62,405 nt of DNA. Origin: Verrucomicrobia bacterium 12-59-8 (lineage in GTDB: Bacteria; Verrucomicrobiota; Verrucomicrobiae; Verrucomicrobiales; Verrucomicrobiaceae). The stretch lies in NCBI GenBank assembly GCA_002279765.1, contig NCCR01000002.1:3065-65469 (forward strand), written 5' to 3'. The translations under genes were made by a program, and so were the position numbers. Below, piece after piece: positions 9,118-17,800 of this stretch. Numbering within the stretch: position 1 is the first letter of the stretch; every line of letters starts with the position of its first letter. Below the pieces are notes generated by a model. The model was given only the letters and a program-made list of their open reading frames with translations, was not told where the DNA came from and made no database searches.

Positions 9118-10911
9118 ATGCCAGCCACCGCCACGATCACCAACATCTCCTGCTATCAATTCGCCGAACTTTCCGGATTGAAGGACATGCGCGCTCAACT
9201 CCTGGAGCATTGCAAAGGCTGGGGGCTGAAGGGCACGATCTTGCTGAGCACGGAAGGCATCAACATGTTCGTGGCCGGCGTGCGGGAGAATGTGGATGCA
9301 CTCGTCGGTGAACTGCGCGGCATTCCCGGGCTGGCAGGATTGAAGCCTAAATATAGCGAGAGCGCGGAGCAGCCGTTCCGCCGCATGCTGGTGCGCATCA
9401 AGCAGGAGATCATCGCCTTCGGTGTCGAGGGCATCGAACCGGCGAAGTACACGTCGCCACGCCTGGAGCCCAAGGTCCTGAAGCAGTGGCTGGATGAAGG
9501 CCGCCCGGTCATTCTGTATGACACGCGCAACGATTACGAGGTGAAGCTCGGCACCTTCAAAGGCGCGGTCGTGGCAGGGGTCGATTCCTTCCGCGAATTC
9601 CCCGATGCGGTTCGCAGGCTGCCGCCGGAGATGAAAAAGGCGGAGGTCGTGTCTTTCTGCACCGGCGGCATCCGCTGCGAAAAAGCCGCGCCGTTCATGG
9701 AGCGCGAGGGCTTTGAGCATGTGTGGCAGCTTGAAGGCGGCATTTTGAAGTACTTCGAGGAATGCGGCAGCGCGCATTATGACGGCGAGTGCTTTGTCTT
9801 CGACCAACGCGTGGGCGTGGATCCCGGCCTGCATGAGACTGCCTCCTCACAGTGTTTTGCCTGTCAGACTCCGCTCACCGCCGAAGAGCAAGCCGATCCG
9901 CGCTACGTGGAGCATGTGTCCTGTCCGTACTGCTTTAAAACCACCGAGGAACAGCAGCGCGAGAACCTGGCGCAGCGCCATGCGGCGATCCACCAAGCGG
10001 TGACTCCGCTGCCGGGCAGCGTGCCCTATGACCAAACACGACCGCTGAATGTGCCGGAAGCCTGCGATCACGGCACCATCCTGGACTGCCTCTGCCATGT
10101 GATGCCGCACATCCCGCGTGAGCAGTGGCTCGCGGTGTGTGAAGAGGGGCGCATCGTGACGGATGAGAGCATGATCGTGCCGGCTCATCAAATCGTGCGT
10201 GCCGGGGAGCGTTACCTGCACCTGAAGCCTGCGCAACGTGAGCCGGACGTGAATGCGGACATCCGTGTGCTGTTTGAAGACGAAGCGATCATCGTGCTCA
10301 ACAAACCCGCGCCGCTGCCGGTGCATGTGGGCGGCAGGTTCAATCGCAACACGCTGCAGTTCATCCTCAACACCGTCTGGCATCCGCTGAAACCACGCAG
10401 TGTACACCGGCTGGATGCCAACACCACAGGCGTGACCGTGCTGTGCAAGACACGGCACTTCGCCAGCTTTGTGCAGCCGCAGTTTGAACGTGGTGAGGTA
10501 GAGAAACTTTATCTTGCCCGCGTGAAGGGGCATCCGCCGCAGGACTCCTTTGTCTGTGATGCTCCCATCAGTGGCGAAGCTGGCAAGCTGGGGGGGCGCA
10601 ACGTCGATGCCGAAGGACAAGAGGCCAGGACAGAGTTCCGCGTGCTGCGGCGCGATGCCGATGGCACGGCTCTTCTTGAGTCCCGCCCGCTCACCGGACG
10701 GACGAATCAAATCCGCATCCATCTCTGGCATCTCGGCTTCCCGATTATTGGCGATGCCGCCTATCTGGCCGATGGCGAAGTCGGGGAGACCCAGACCCTG
10801 GCTGTAGGCGATCCGCCGCTCTGCCTGCATGCTCTGCGCATCACATTCACGCATCCTTTGAGGAAGGAACGCGTGACGTTTGAGGCGGAGCCGCCAGGAT
10901 GGGCGAAATGA
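9118..10911 (+). CDS. TrhO (rhodanese tRNA hydroxylase)-RluA pseudouridine synthase fusion
   Basis: A 597-residue fusion of two RNA-uridine modification enzymes. The N-terminal ~280 residues match TrhO/YceA (UPF0176): a small N-terminal domain with LKGTILLSTEGINMFVAG, then a rhodanese domain with the active loop CTGGIRCEKA (Cys181 and Cys187) and a Cys-rich segment QCFACQTPLTAEEQ with CPYCF. TrhO makes 5-hydroxyuridine at tRNA position 34. The C-terminal half is an RluA-type pseudouridine synthase: an S4-like stretch, then VHRLDANTTGV with catalytic Asp433, and GRTNQIRIHLWHLGFPI later. ATG at 9118 is preferred; an in-frame GTG at 9100 is possible. Both halves keep their key residues, so both are probably active. 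The fusion partner suggests a shared tRNA or rRNA target. Confidence 0.9.
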   Translation: MPATATITNISCYQFAELSGLKDMRAQLLEHCKGWGLKGTILLSTEGINMFVAGVRENVDALVGELRGIPGLAGLKPKYSESAEQPFRRMLVRIKQEIIAFGVEGIEPAKYTSPRLEPKVLKQWLDEGRPVILYDTRNDYEVKLGTFKGAVVAGVDSFREFPDAVRRLPPEMKKAEVVSFCTGGIRCEKAAPFMEREGFEHVWQLEGGILKYFEECGSAHYDGECFVFDQRVGVDPGLHETASSQCFACQTPLTAEEQADPRYVEHVSCPYCFKTTEEQQRENLAQRHAAIHQAVTPLPGSVPYDQTRPLNVPEACDHGTILDCLCHVMPHIPREQWLAVCEEGRIVTDESMIVPAHQIVRAGERYLHLKPAQREPDVNADIRVLFEDEAIIVLNKPAPLPVHVGGRFNRNTLQFILNTVWHPLKPRSVHRLDANTTGVTVLCKTRHFASFVQPQFERGEVEKLYLARVKGHPPQDSFVCDAPISGEAGKLGGRNVDAEGQEARTEFRVLRRDADGTALLESRPLTGRTNQIRIHLWHLGFPIIGDAAYLADGEVGETQTLAVGDPPLCLHALRITFTHPLRKERVTFEAEPPGWAK

Positions 10912-11063
10912 ACCGCAGGCCTGCTGACCGCGTTCGTCGCCAGAACCTCGAGGCCTCACGCTGCAATTGCTGACTGTGAGCGGCAGCCCATCAGATTCTT
11001 TGTAACAAAACCCAGAGAGCAGGCTTGAGCAGATGAGCGGTGCCCGCTAGCTTTGCCTCAACC

Positions 11064-12116
11064 ATGGCCATTAACATCGACGACATCCTTCAAGCCGCCG
11101 AAGACCATCAGGCGAGCGATATTTTCCTCCAGGAAGGCGAGGTGCCGCGCATGAAGATCGCCGAACAGCTCATGATTTTTGGCGACGAGCCGCTGCTGCT
11201 GCCGCAAATGGCCGGGCTCTGGCAGGCCTGCGGCGGGGACACGCTCAATGACACGGACCGTGACTCCGGACTGATCTCCCGCACGCACGTACGCTTCCGT
11301 GTCAATCTGCACAAAGTGCTGGGCCGCATGGCGGCTGTGCTGCGCCGCATCCGCACGGATATTCCGGCCCTGAACACACTGGGCGCGCCGGACTGGCTGC
11401 TGCAGCGCTGGGCGCAGAAACAAAATGGCATGCTCCTCGTCACCGGCTCCACTGGGCAGGGCAAATCGACCACGCTGGCGGCGTTGCTGCAGTGGATGAA
11501 TGAAAACATCGCCCGCCACGTGGTGACGATTGAGGACCCGGTGGAGTATATTTTTTCCAACAACCGCTGTCTGTTCACCCAGCGTGAGGTTGGACGCGAC
11601 ACACCAGACTTCGCCCGCGGGCTGCGCAGTGCCCTGCGTCAGGCGCCGGATGTGATCTTTGTGGGAGAAATCCGCGACCAGGAAACGGCCCTCACCGCGC
11701 TCCAGGCCTGCGAGACCGGCCATCTCGTGCTCGCATCGATGCATTCGGCCACTGTTTCCGACACGATGGAGCGCTTTGTGAATCTGTTCCCGCCGGACCA
11801 GATCGGCATGGGTCTGCACCTCCTTGCACATCAACTGGTCGGAGTTTTGTGTCAGAAACTCGTCCAGAATGTCCATGGCAAGCTCTTCATGCTGACAGAA
11901 CACCTGGAAAATGGCGGAGCGGTGCGTGACTGGATCGCGAAGCGCAGCATGGCTAACATCACGGACTACATGAGCCGTGGCAGCGACCCCAACACGCGCA
12001 CCTTCCTGCAGTCCACCGTTGCAGCCTACCAAGGCGGCCTCATCTCCGAAGGCGAAGCCGTCGCCGCCATTGGCAATGAGTCTGAATTCCGCCGCGCCGC
12101 CCGTGGCATCTCCTGA
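11064..12116 (+). CDS. PilT-family type IV pilus retraction ATPase, first copy
   Basis: A 350-residue ATPase of the PilT/GspE secretion superfamily. An N-terminal PAS-like domain (DDILQAAEDHQASDIFLQEG) precedes the ATPase core with Walker A GSTGQGKSTT, an Asp-box region VVTIEDPVEYIF, Walker B-like DVIFVGEIRD and a His-box GHLVLASMHSATVSDT. PilT hexamers power pilus retraction and twitching at the inner membrane. The PilT AIRNLIRE motif is not evident in the C-terminal part. The ATG at 11064 is preferred over GTG at 11040 because it gives the normal PilT N-terminus. The second PilT-like gene follows 17 bases later; the pair resembles a PilT/PilU arrangement. No pilin or assembly genes are nearby. 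Confidence 0.88.
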   Translation: MAINIDDILQAAEDHQASDIFLQEGEVPRMKIAEQLMIFGDEPLLLPQMAGLWQACGGDTLNDTDRDSGLISRTHVRFRVNLHKVLGRMAAVLRRIRTDIPALNTLGAPDWLLQRWAQKQNGMLLVTGSTGQGKSTTLAALLQWMNENIARHVVTIEDPVEYIFSNNRCLFTQREVGRDTPDFARGLRSALRQAPDVIFVGEIRDQETALTALQACETGHLVLASMHSATVSDTMERFVNLFPPDQIGMGLHLLAHQLVGVLCQKLVQNVHGKLFMLTEHLENGGAVRDWIAKRSMANITDYMSRGSDPNTRTFLQSTVAAYQGGLISEGEAVAAIGNESEFRRAARGIS

Positions 12117-12133
12117 TCCGCCCTGCTCTCATC

Positions 12134-13228
12134 ATGCACTCCCACGATCTCATTGAATATCTTACCATGGTCAAGGGGCAGGGTGGCTCGGACCTGCATC
12201 TTAGCGTGGGGGCGGCCCCCACCGTACGCATCTTCGGCCAGCTCCAGCCACTGACGGATGAAATCCTCGACATCGGCGACGTTCGCGACCTTGTTTTTGG
12301 TGTCTTGAAGGAAACCCAGCGCGCCAAACTGGAGCAGGACTGGGAGCTGGATTTCGCGATTCAGGTGGAAAACCTGGGACGCTTCCGTGGCAATGCCTGC
12401 TACGTGGTCGGCCGTGTCGAAGCCTCCTTTCGCTTCATTCCCGAACTGATTCCCGAACTGCGTGATCTGGGGCACGGCCCGACAGTGGAAAGCCTCTGCA
12501 AACTGCGCGACGGCCTGATCCTCGTCACCGGCACCAGCAATTCCGGCAAGACGACCACGCTGAGTTCGATGACACAGCACATCTCGCGGGAGAGGCAGGT
12601 CAACATCGTCAGCATCGAAGACCCCATCGAATACATGTTCAAACATTCGCGCAGCCTCGTGCGGCAGCGCCAGGTGGGCAGTGACACGCACTCCTTTGCG
12701 CAGGCTCTGCGCAGCGCACTGCGCCAGGACGCGAATGTCATCATCATCAGCGAACTGCGTGATCTCGAGACCATCCGCACCGCCCTGACCGCCGCCGAGA
12801 CCGGCCACCTCGTCATCAGCACCCTGCACACCCAGGACGCTCCTTCGACCATCATGCGCGTGATGGACGCCTTTCCAGAAGACCAGCAGGATTTCGTGGC
12901 CTCACAGCTGGCCAACTGCCTGCAAGGCGTGATCTGCCAGAGTCTGATGCCGCGACTTGATCAGGACGGCCGGGTGATGGCCTCAGAAATCATGGTCAAC
13001 AACCCGGGCATTGCCTCCTGCATCCGCTCCCGCCGGCTCCAGCAGCTTCCCAGTCTGATTCAAATCGGTGCCAACGACGGCATGCACACCATTGATGACA
13101 GCGTGGCGCATCTCACGATCCACGGCTTCATTTCACTCGACGATGCGTTGCTGCGTGCGCGCGACAAAGATTTCGTAATCGCCAGCTACGAGAGCAAGAT
13201 GCGTGAACGTGAAGCATGGGAGCGCTGA
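12134..13228 (+). CDS. PilT/PilU-family ATPase, second copy
   Basis: A 364-residue PilT-family ATPase, paralogous to the gene just upstream. The N-terminus QGGSDLHLSVGAAPTVRIFG is a textbook PilT start. The core has Walker A GTSNSGKTTT, Asp-box VNIVSIEDPIEYMF, a Walker B region NVIIISELRDLET, and GHLVISTLHTQDAPST as His-box. In the Walker B region the usual V-G-E is replaced by I-S-E, so the Gly is lost while the Glu is kept. A conventional LMPRLDQDGRVMASEIMVNNPGI segment and an IRSRRLQQLPSLIQ motif (the PilT AIRNLIRE-type region) follow. It is probably co-transcribed with the first copy and may act as the accessory (PilU-like) or the main retraction motor. Confidence 0.88.
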   Translation: MHSHDLIEYLTMVKGQGGSDLHLSVGAAPTVRIFGQLQPLTDEILDIGDVRDLVFGVLKETQRAKLEQDWELDFAIQVENLGRFRGNACYVVGRVEASFRFIPELIPELRDLGHGPTVESLCKLRDGLILVTGTSNSGKTTTLSSMTQHISRERQVNIVSIEDPIEYMFKHSRSLVRQRQVGSDTHSFAQALRSALRQDANVIIISELRDLETIRTALTAAETGHLVISTLHTQDAPSTIMRVMDAFPEDQQDFVASQLANCLQGVICQSLMPRLDQDGRVMASEIMVNNPGIASCIRSRRLQQLPSLIQIGANDGMHTIDDSVAHLTIHGFISLDDALLRARDKDFVIASYESKMREREAWER

Positions 13229-13414
13229 GTGTCTCAGCGCCGTGGCGGTTACTGGTTGATTTGTCATACCTGCTCGCAGTAGATGGTGAGCCGTGCTTTC
13301 ATCGTGGCGTTTTGGGTAGTGCCGGTAAAATGACCGCACTATGCTCAAAATGGATGAAACCGGTCGTTCCTTGTCGATCATTGACCATTTCCTTGTCCGA
13401 CCAACAGACCACCC

Positions 13415-14604
13415 ATGAGTTTCCTCTCCCGTGAAGCCACCGTCGCCAGCTCCGGATTCAATCGCTGGCTCGTCCCCCCCTGCCGCCATTGCTGTGCATA
13501 TGTGCATCGGCCAAGTGTATGGCTTCAGTGTGTTCAAGAAGCCCCTTGCCAGGGCGCTCGGCCTCACGTCGCCCATCGCCGGTGACTGGAGTGAGGCCGA
13601 TATCGGCGTGGCTTACTCGATCTCTCTCGGCCTGTCTGCGGCGTTTTTCGGCAAGTGGGTCGAACGCAGCGGCCCGCGCAAACGATGCTCGCTAGCATGC
13701 TCTGTTTTTGCAGCGGCTTGGTGCTCACTTCACTCGCCGTGGGCTGGCACCAGCTCTGGCTGCTGTATGCAGGTTATGGCTTGATCGGCGGCATCGGACT
13801 GGGCTTGGGTTACATTGCCCCGGTCTCCACCCTGATGAAGTGGTTCCCTGACCGCCCCGGCATGGCCACCGGCATGGCGATCATGGGATTTGGCGGCGGC
13901 GCGCTCATCGGCGGCCCGCTGGCTGGGTGCCGAAGGAACATGCCTCAAAGCTGGTAACGAAAGCGAATGTCGCCGTAGACACCGCCTGGAAGACGCCGCA
14001 GTTTTGGACGCTCTGGGTCGTGCTCTGCATGAATGTGAGCTCAGGCATAGGCATCCTCGGCCAGGCCTCGCCCATGATTCAAGACATGTTCAAGGTCACC
14101 CCTGCGGCGGCCGCCGGTTACGTGGGGCGGCTCTCCCTCTGCAACCTCGGCGGCCGCTTCTTCTGGTCCTCCATGTCAGACGTCATCGGGCGCAAGGGCA
14201 TCTACTGCATCTACTTCATCCTCGGCATCGCCCTGCAGGCCAGCGTGCCATGGATCCAGGGCCAGGGCAGCGTCATGCTCTTCGTCATCGCCACCGGCCT
14301 CATCCTCACCATGTACGGCGGCGGCTTCGCCACCATCCCCGCCTACCTGCGCGATCTCTTCGGCAGCTACTAGGTCGGCGCCATCCGTGGCCGCCTCATC
14401 ACCGCCTGGTCCATGGCCGCCATCATCGGCCCCCAGCTCGTGGACCGCCTCTCCGCCGCCAACAAGAAGACCATGCCCCCGGAACAGGCCTACAACTCCA
14501 TCTTCTACCTCATGATCGGCCTCCTCGTTCTCGGCCTCATCTCCAATCTCCTCGTCCGCCCCGTGGATGCGAAACACCACCTCGCCGAAAAACCCCAGGC
14601 CTGA
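13415..14604 (+). pseudogene. Decayed OFA-family (oxalate/formate antiporter-like) MFS transporter
   Basis: The product is clearly an OFA-family MFS protein (AAIAVHMCIGQVYGFSVFKKPL, then GLGYIAPVSTLMKWFPDRPGMATGMAIMGFGGGA, then LCNLGGRFFWSSMSDVIGRKG), but the frame is broken in four places. A run of seven C at 13474-13480 shifts the frame by +1. Around 13680 one base appears lost between GPRK and MLASML. At about 13920 the frame jumps from GGPLA straight to GWVPKEHA, skipping the roughly 50-60 residues expected in the family. At 14371 a TAG replaces the Gln codon expected in FGSYQVGAI. The remaining text reads in frame to the TGA at 14602. The number and kinds of lesion argue for a true pseudogene rather than one sequencing slip. 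Confidence 0.85.
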
Positions 14605-14630
14605 GTCCGGCCCCCATCTTCCCCGCCACC

Positions 14631-14753
14631 ATGAAAGCCATCCTCCTCTTCATCGCCTGGATCTGGATCTCCCTCCCCCTCGGCTGGGGTGTTTATAAGT
14701 CGGTCAAAAAATCAGCTCCCCTCTTTGATATGGCAGCGCCGGTGAAGAAATGA
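14631..14753 (+). CDS. MFS transporter small-subunit-like peptide (40 residues)
   Basis: A 40-residue open frame with one transmembrane helix: MKAILLFIAWIWISLPLGWG, then VYKSVKKSAPLFDMAAPVKK. It resembles the short hydrophobic protein (with A-W-x-W-x-x-x-P-L-x-W-G-V core) that commonly follows OFA-family MFS genes and is annotated as MFS transporter small subunit. It lies 26 bases after the OFA pseudogene and is intact, whereas its partner is broken. Whether it is still expressed is unknown. Confidence 0.65.
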   Translation: MKAILLFIAWIWISLPLGWGVYKSVKKSAPLFDMAAPVKK

Positions 14754-14847
14754 TCTGAGGATGTGGCTGGGCTGTCGCGGATGGAGAGCTGAAGCTCCCC
14801 GTCCGCCGAAACACAGCACCAGACCGCTATTCCTAAAGTCAGCTCAC

Positions 14848-17800
14848 TTACTCGGTGTCTGGAATGCCGATTTTCTGAATGAATCCGCCGAGGGGTTTTT
14901 CTTCCTGGATCAGGAGCAGCCCCTCGCTCGGATACGTGTCTGCGGGGCGCGTACGCGGTGGCAGGTTCACCACTGGCCAGGTCGCGCCGGTGACACCTGT
15001 GTCGATGATCACTGTCTGACCGCTGATCGTGTAGGTGCCCAGCACTTGTCCGTGGTAGTTCACATCCCCCAGATAGAACTGGTTGGGGGCCGTCATGGCC
15101 ATGACGGCTGGCGTGCCCCAGCCTCCGGCGGTGCGCTTCCAGACCTTCAAGGCAGCCTGCCAGTCATCGGTTCCCACGATGATGCCAGAGTCGCTGATCC
15201 GCATTCTTCTGGCGGTACCTGCCCCCGGCAGCTCTTGCTGCAGCATGGTCGGCACGTCCAGGTTCCTTTGGTCCCAGACGAAATTGGCGATCGCCCCACT
15301 GGAATTGTGCAGGGCACCCGCGATGGTGCCGTCCTCAGCCATCGACTGCGCGGAACAGTCGATCAGTCCCGAGTTGGGATAGCCGGACGACTCAAACCAT
15401 CCAGCAGGGACGCCGAGCGACCGGCTGCTCACCATCTGTGCCGTCGAGCCGTCCTGCTCGATGCGACTGTAGGTCATGGGCCAATGACTGTTGGCAATCA
15501 GCACCGCGCCCGTGTTGTTGATGTCCAGGTAGGCTCCGGCGAGGGCCATGTACTGACCATCTGCCGGATAAGGAACCAACTGGGATGGACTTGCCCAGTA
15601 TCTGTAAGAGTCTGTTCCGAGGTAGCTGTCCGGTGCCGGCCAGATTAGCGCACGGTCGGTGTCTCCATCTCCCCGGTAAGTGACCTCCGGCCCCAGGGCA
15701 ACGCCATGATCATTGATTCTCGTGGCCCACATTCCCATGCTTGACGGCCAGTTGTGGGCTTTCTGCCTGTCCCACAGCATAGCGTCGCCACTGCCGCTGG
15801 CGATGCCCGTGCCGCTGATCGCCATAAACGCGGTATTGTTCCCAAACTCGGAGCTCGTGTACTCATGAAAATCCGAGTAGTTCCGCACCCAGAACTCACG
15901 CGTGAACGGGGTTGTTCCCACCGTAACCGTGATCCTGATCAGGGCTTTGGCAGGGGTGGTCTGGCTGCTTGCAGGGGTAAACTCGACCGCGCCCGCAGGC
16001 TCGTCCGTGGTGCCCGGCTGGATGGCGGTGACGCTGGGAACCAGCGCCGTGCCCGAGATCACGCTAGCGGAAAGAACCGCCGTCTGTCCAGGAGGCACGG
16101 TCAGCCCGTTCAGCCGCACCCTGCGCGTGTGGCCCAGCGAGTTGTTATGCAGGGCCAGGTCAGGGATGCGGTCGAACTCAAACTGGTCTTCCGGCGCGGG
16201 CACCGCCGCATCATAACTGTAAAACACGCCGCTCGTCTGGCGTGTGCCTTCCACGCCCGCGTCAGACAGCACCCGTACGATGAAGCAGTCCGTGCTGTGC
16301 GGCGTGTAGTGGTCGCCGGCGGGGAAGGTCACGATAGCCTCCGGTGCCAGCCCGGAAGGGAAATTTGCAAAGCGCAGCACAGGGTCAAATCCCGGCTTCC
16401 AGGCGAACAAGGCAAAGTCATCCGGCTGCCCCAGCGGCTCGTTTCTGCCAGCCAGGATGAGGTACGTGTTGCCATTGAAATTCATGTCCCGGATGCCACG
16501 GCCTCCCAGATTCAGCTCAAAGGGGCGGTCTCCATAAAGCCCCAGCCCAATGCCTCTAGGGTACGGCACGACCTCCACCACGATGGCATGGGTGCGGTGC
16601 TGCGGGTGGCCCGGCCGCAGGCTGCGCAGCGGGTCCACCAGCGGTGAACGGAAGCCCAGGAACAGGGTGCCACGGTCACTCGCGGCCATGCCCTCAATGT
16701 TGAATCCGGCGTTCCCTTCATCGTCCGCGCTCAGATCATCACTGTTTGAAAACCCAAACCCGTCCGAGGCATGCGGCCCTGAGTATTCCCACTCAGGGAA
16801 ATGATTGTCCCAGTCATTGAGGAAGTTCCTGAGATTGTATTTGAAGCCATTCGCCTCTTCCCCGCCGAATTTCAGCAGGCTTCCCAGTTGCAGCGAAGTG
16901 CCAGGGCCGTCCAGATCGAGCGAAAAAACCCTCTGCCGGTTGGGGGCCAGTGCTGGGGAGGAGCCGCCTACGTTGCCATGGGAACTCATCCAGAACGTGC
17001 GGCTGCCGATCCGTGCTGCCGCCTCGATGCGTGCCTCACGCCAGATCTTTTTGCCTGCGGTCGTGGAGTTTGCCGTGCTGTCGGCATCGTTCGCAAATGC
17101 CAGCAGGTTCGGCGTCGCGGGCGTGCCGCCTGCCGTCCAGTCGGCGTTCGAGGTCAACACCACCGTCTCGATCGGTGCGCCACCGGCCATGCTGTAGGTG
17201 CGGAGGGTTTCATCCGCGCTGTCCCCGACGATGAACTTGGTGTCGTCCAGCGCCACGGCCGCGGAGGCTTCTCCTGGGGAGCCGGTGTAGGTCAGCAGGG
17301 TGCCGCCCAGCACACCTGCCAGCTTGAAATCAGAGGGAAGATCATTGCTGGTGATCCGCAGCGCCGCCTCGGAGAAGCCTGCCGCAGGCGTGGAATAGCT
17401 GAGGGTGAAGGAGGTGGTGGCTCCGGCCGGGAGGGAGGTGCTCCCCAGGCCTGTCACCGTGAAATGGGCGCTCTGCGGCCCTGTGACTGCCAGGGCGATG
17501 CTGCTGACTGTGGCCGTGCCGATGTTCCGCAGCGTCACCACCTTGCTGACGGGAGTGTTTGTCTGCTGGGCGACGAATCCCACGCCGCCTGTGGCATGAG
17601 CCTGTGCTGAACTGCCAGCCGGCTGTTCCGCGACCAGCTTTGCCGTGCCGGAGATGCCCTCGCCAGACACCTCGAGATCATAGGGGTTTTCATCGTAGTC
17701 ATTGCTGGCCAGATGCAGTGAGACAGCGCGCATCCCTCTTTCCAGGGGCACAAACTGAATGGTGAAGCTGGTGCTGCCTCCCGGGCTGATGGAGGAGGCT

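Noticed and set aside
13470..13690. Reading the OFA gene as intact with sequencing errors
   Set aside because: One homopolymer error (C7) is possible, but a second frame shift, a missing segment of about 50-60 codons and a nonsense codon together are unlikely to be errors.
13890..14753. A 287-residue plus-strand frame over the transporter pseudogene
   Set aside because: Arg/His/Pro-rich out-of-frame text; the true frame of this region reads OFA-family transporter sequence.
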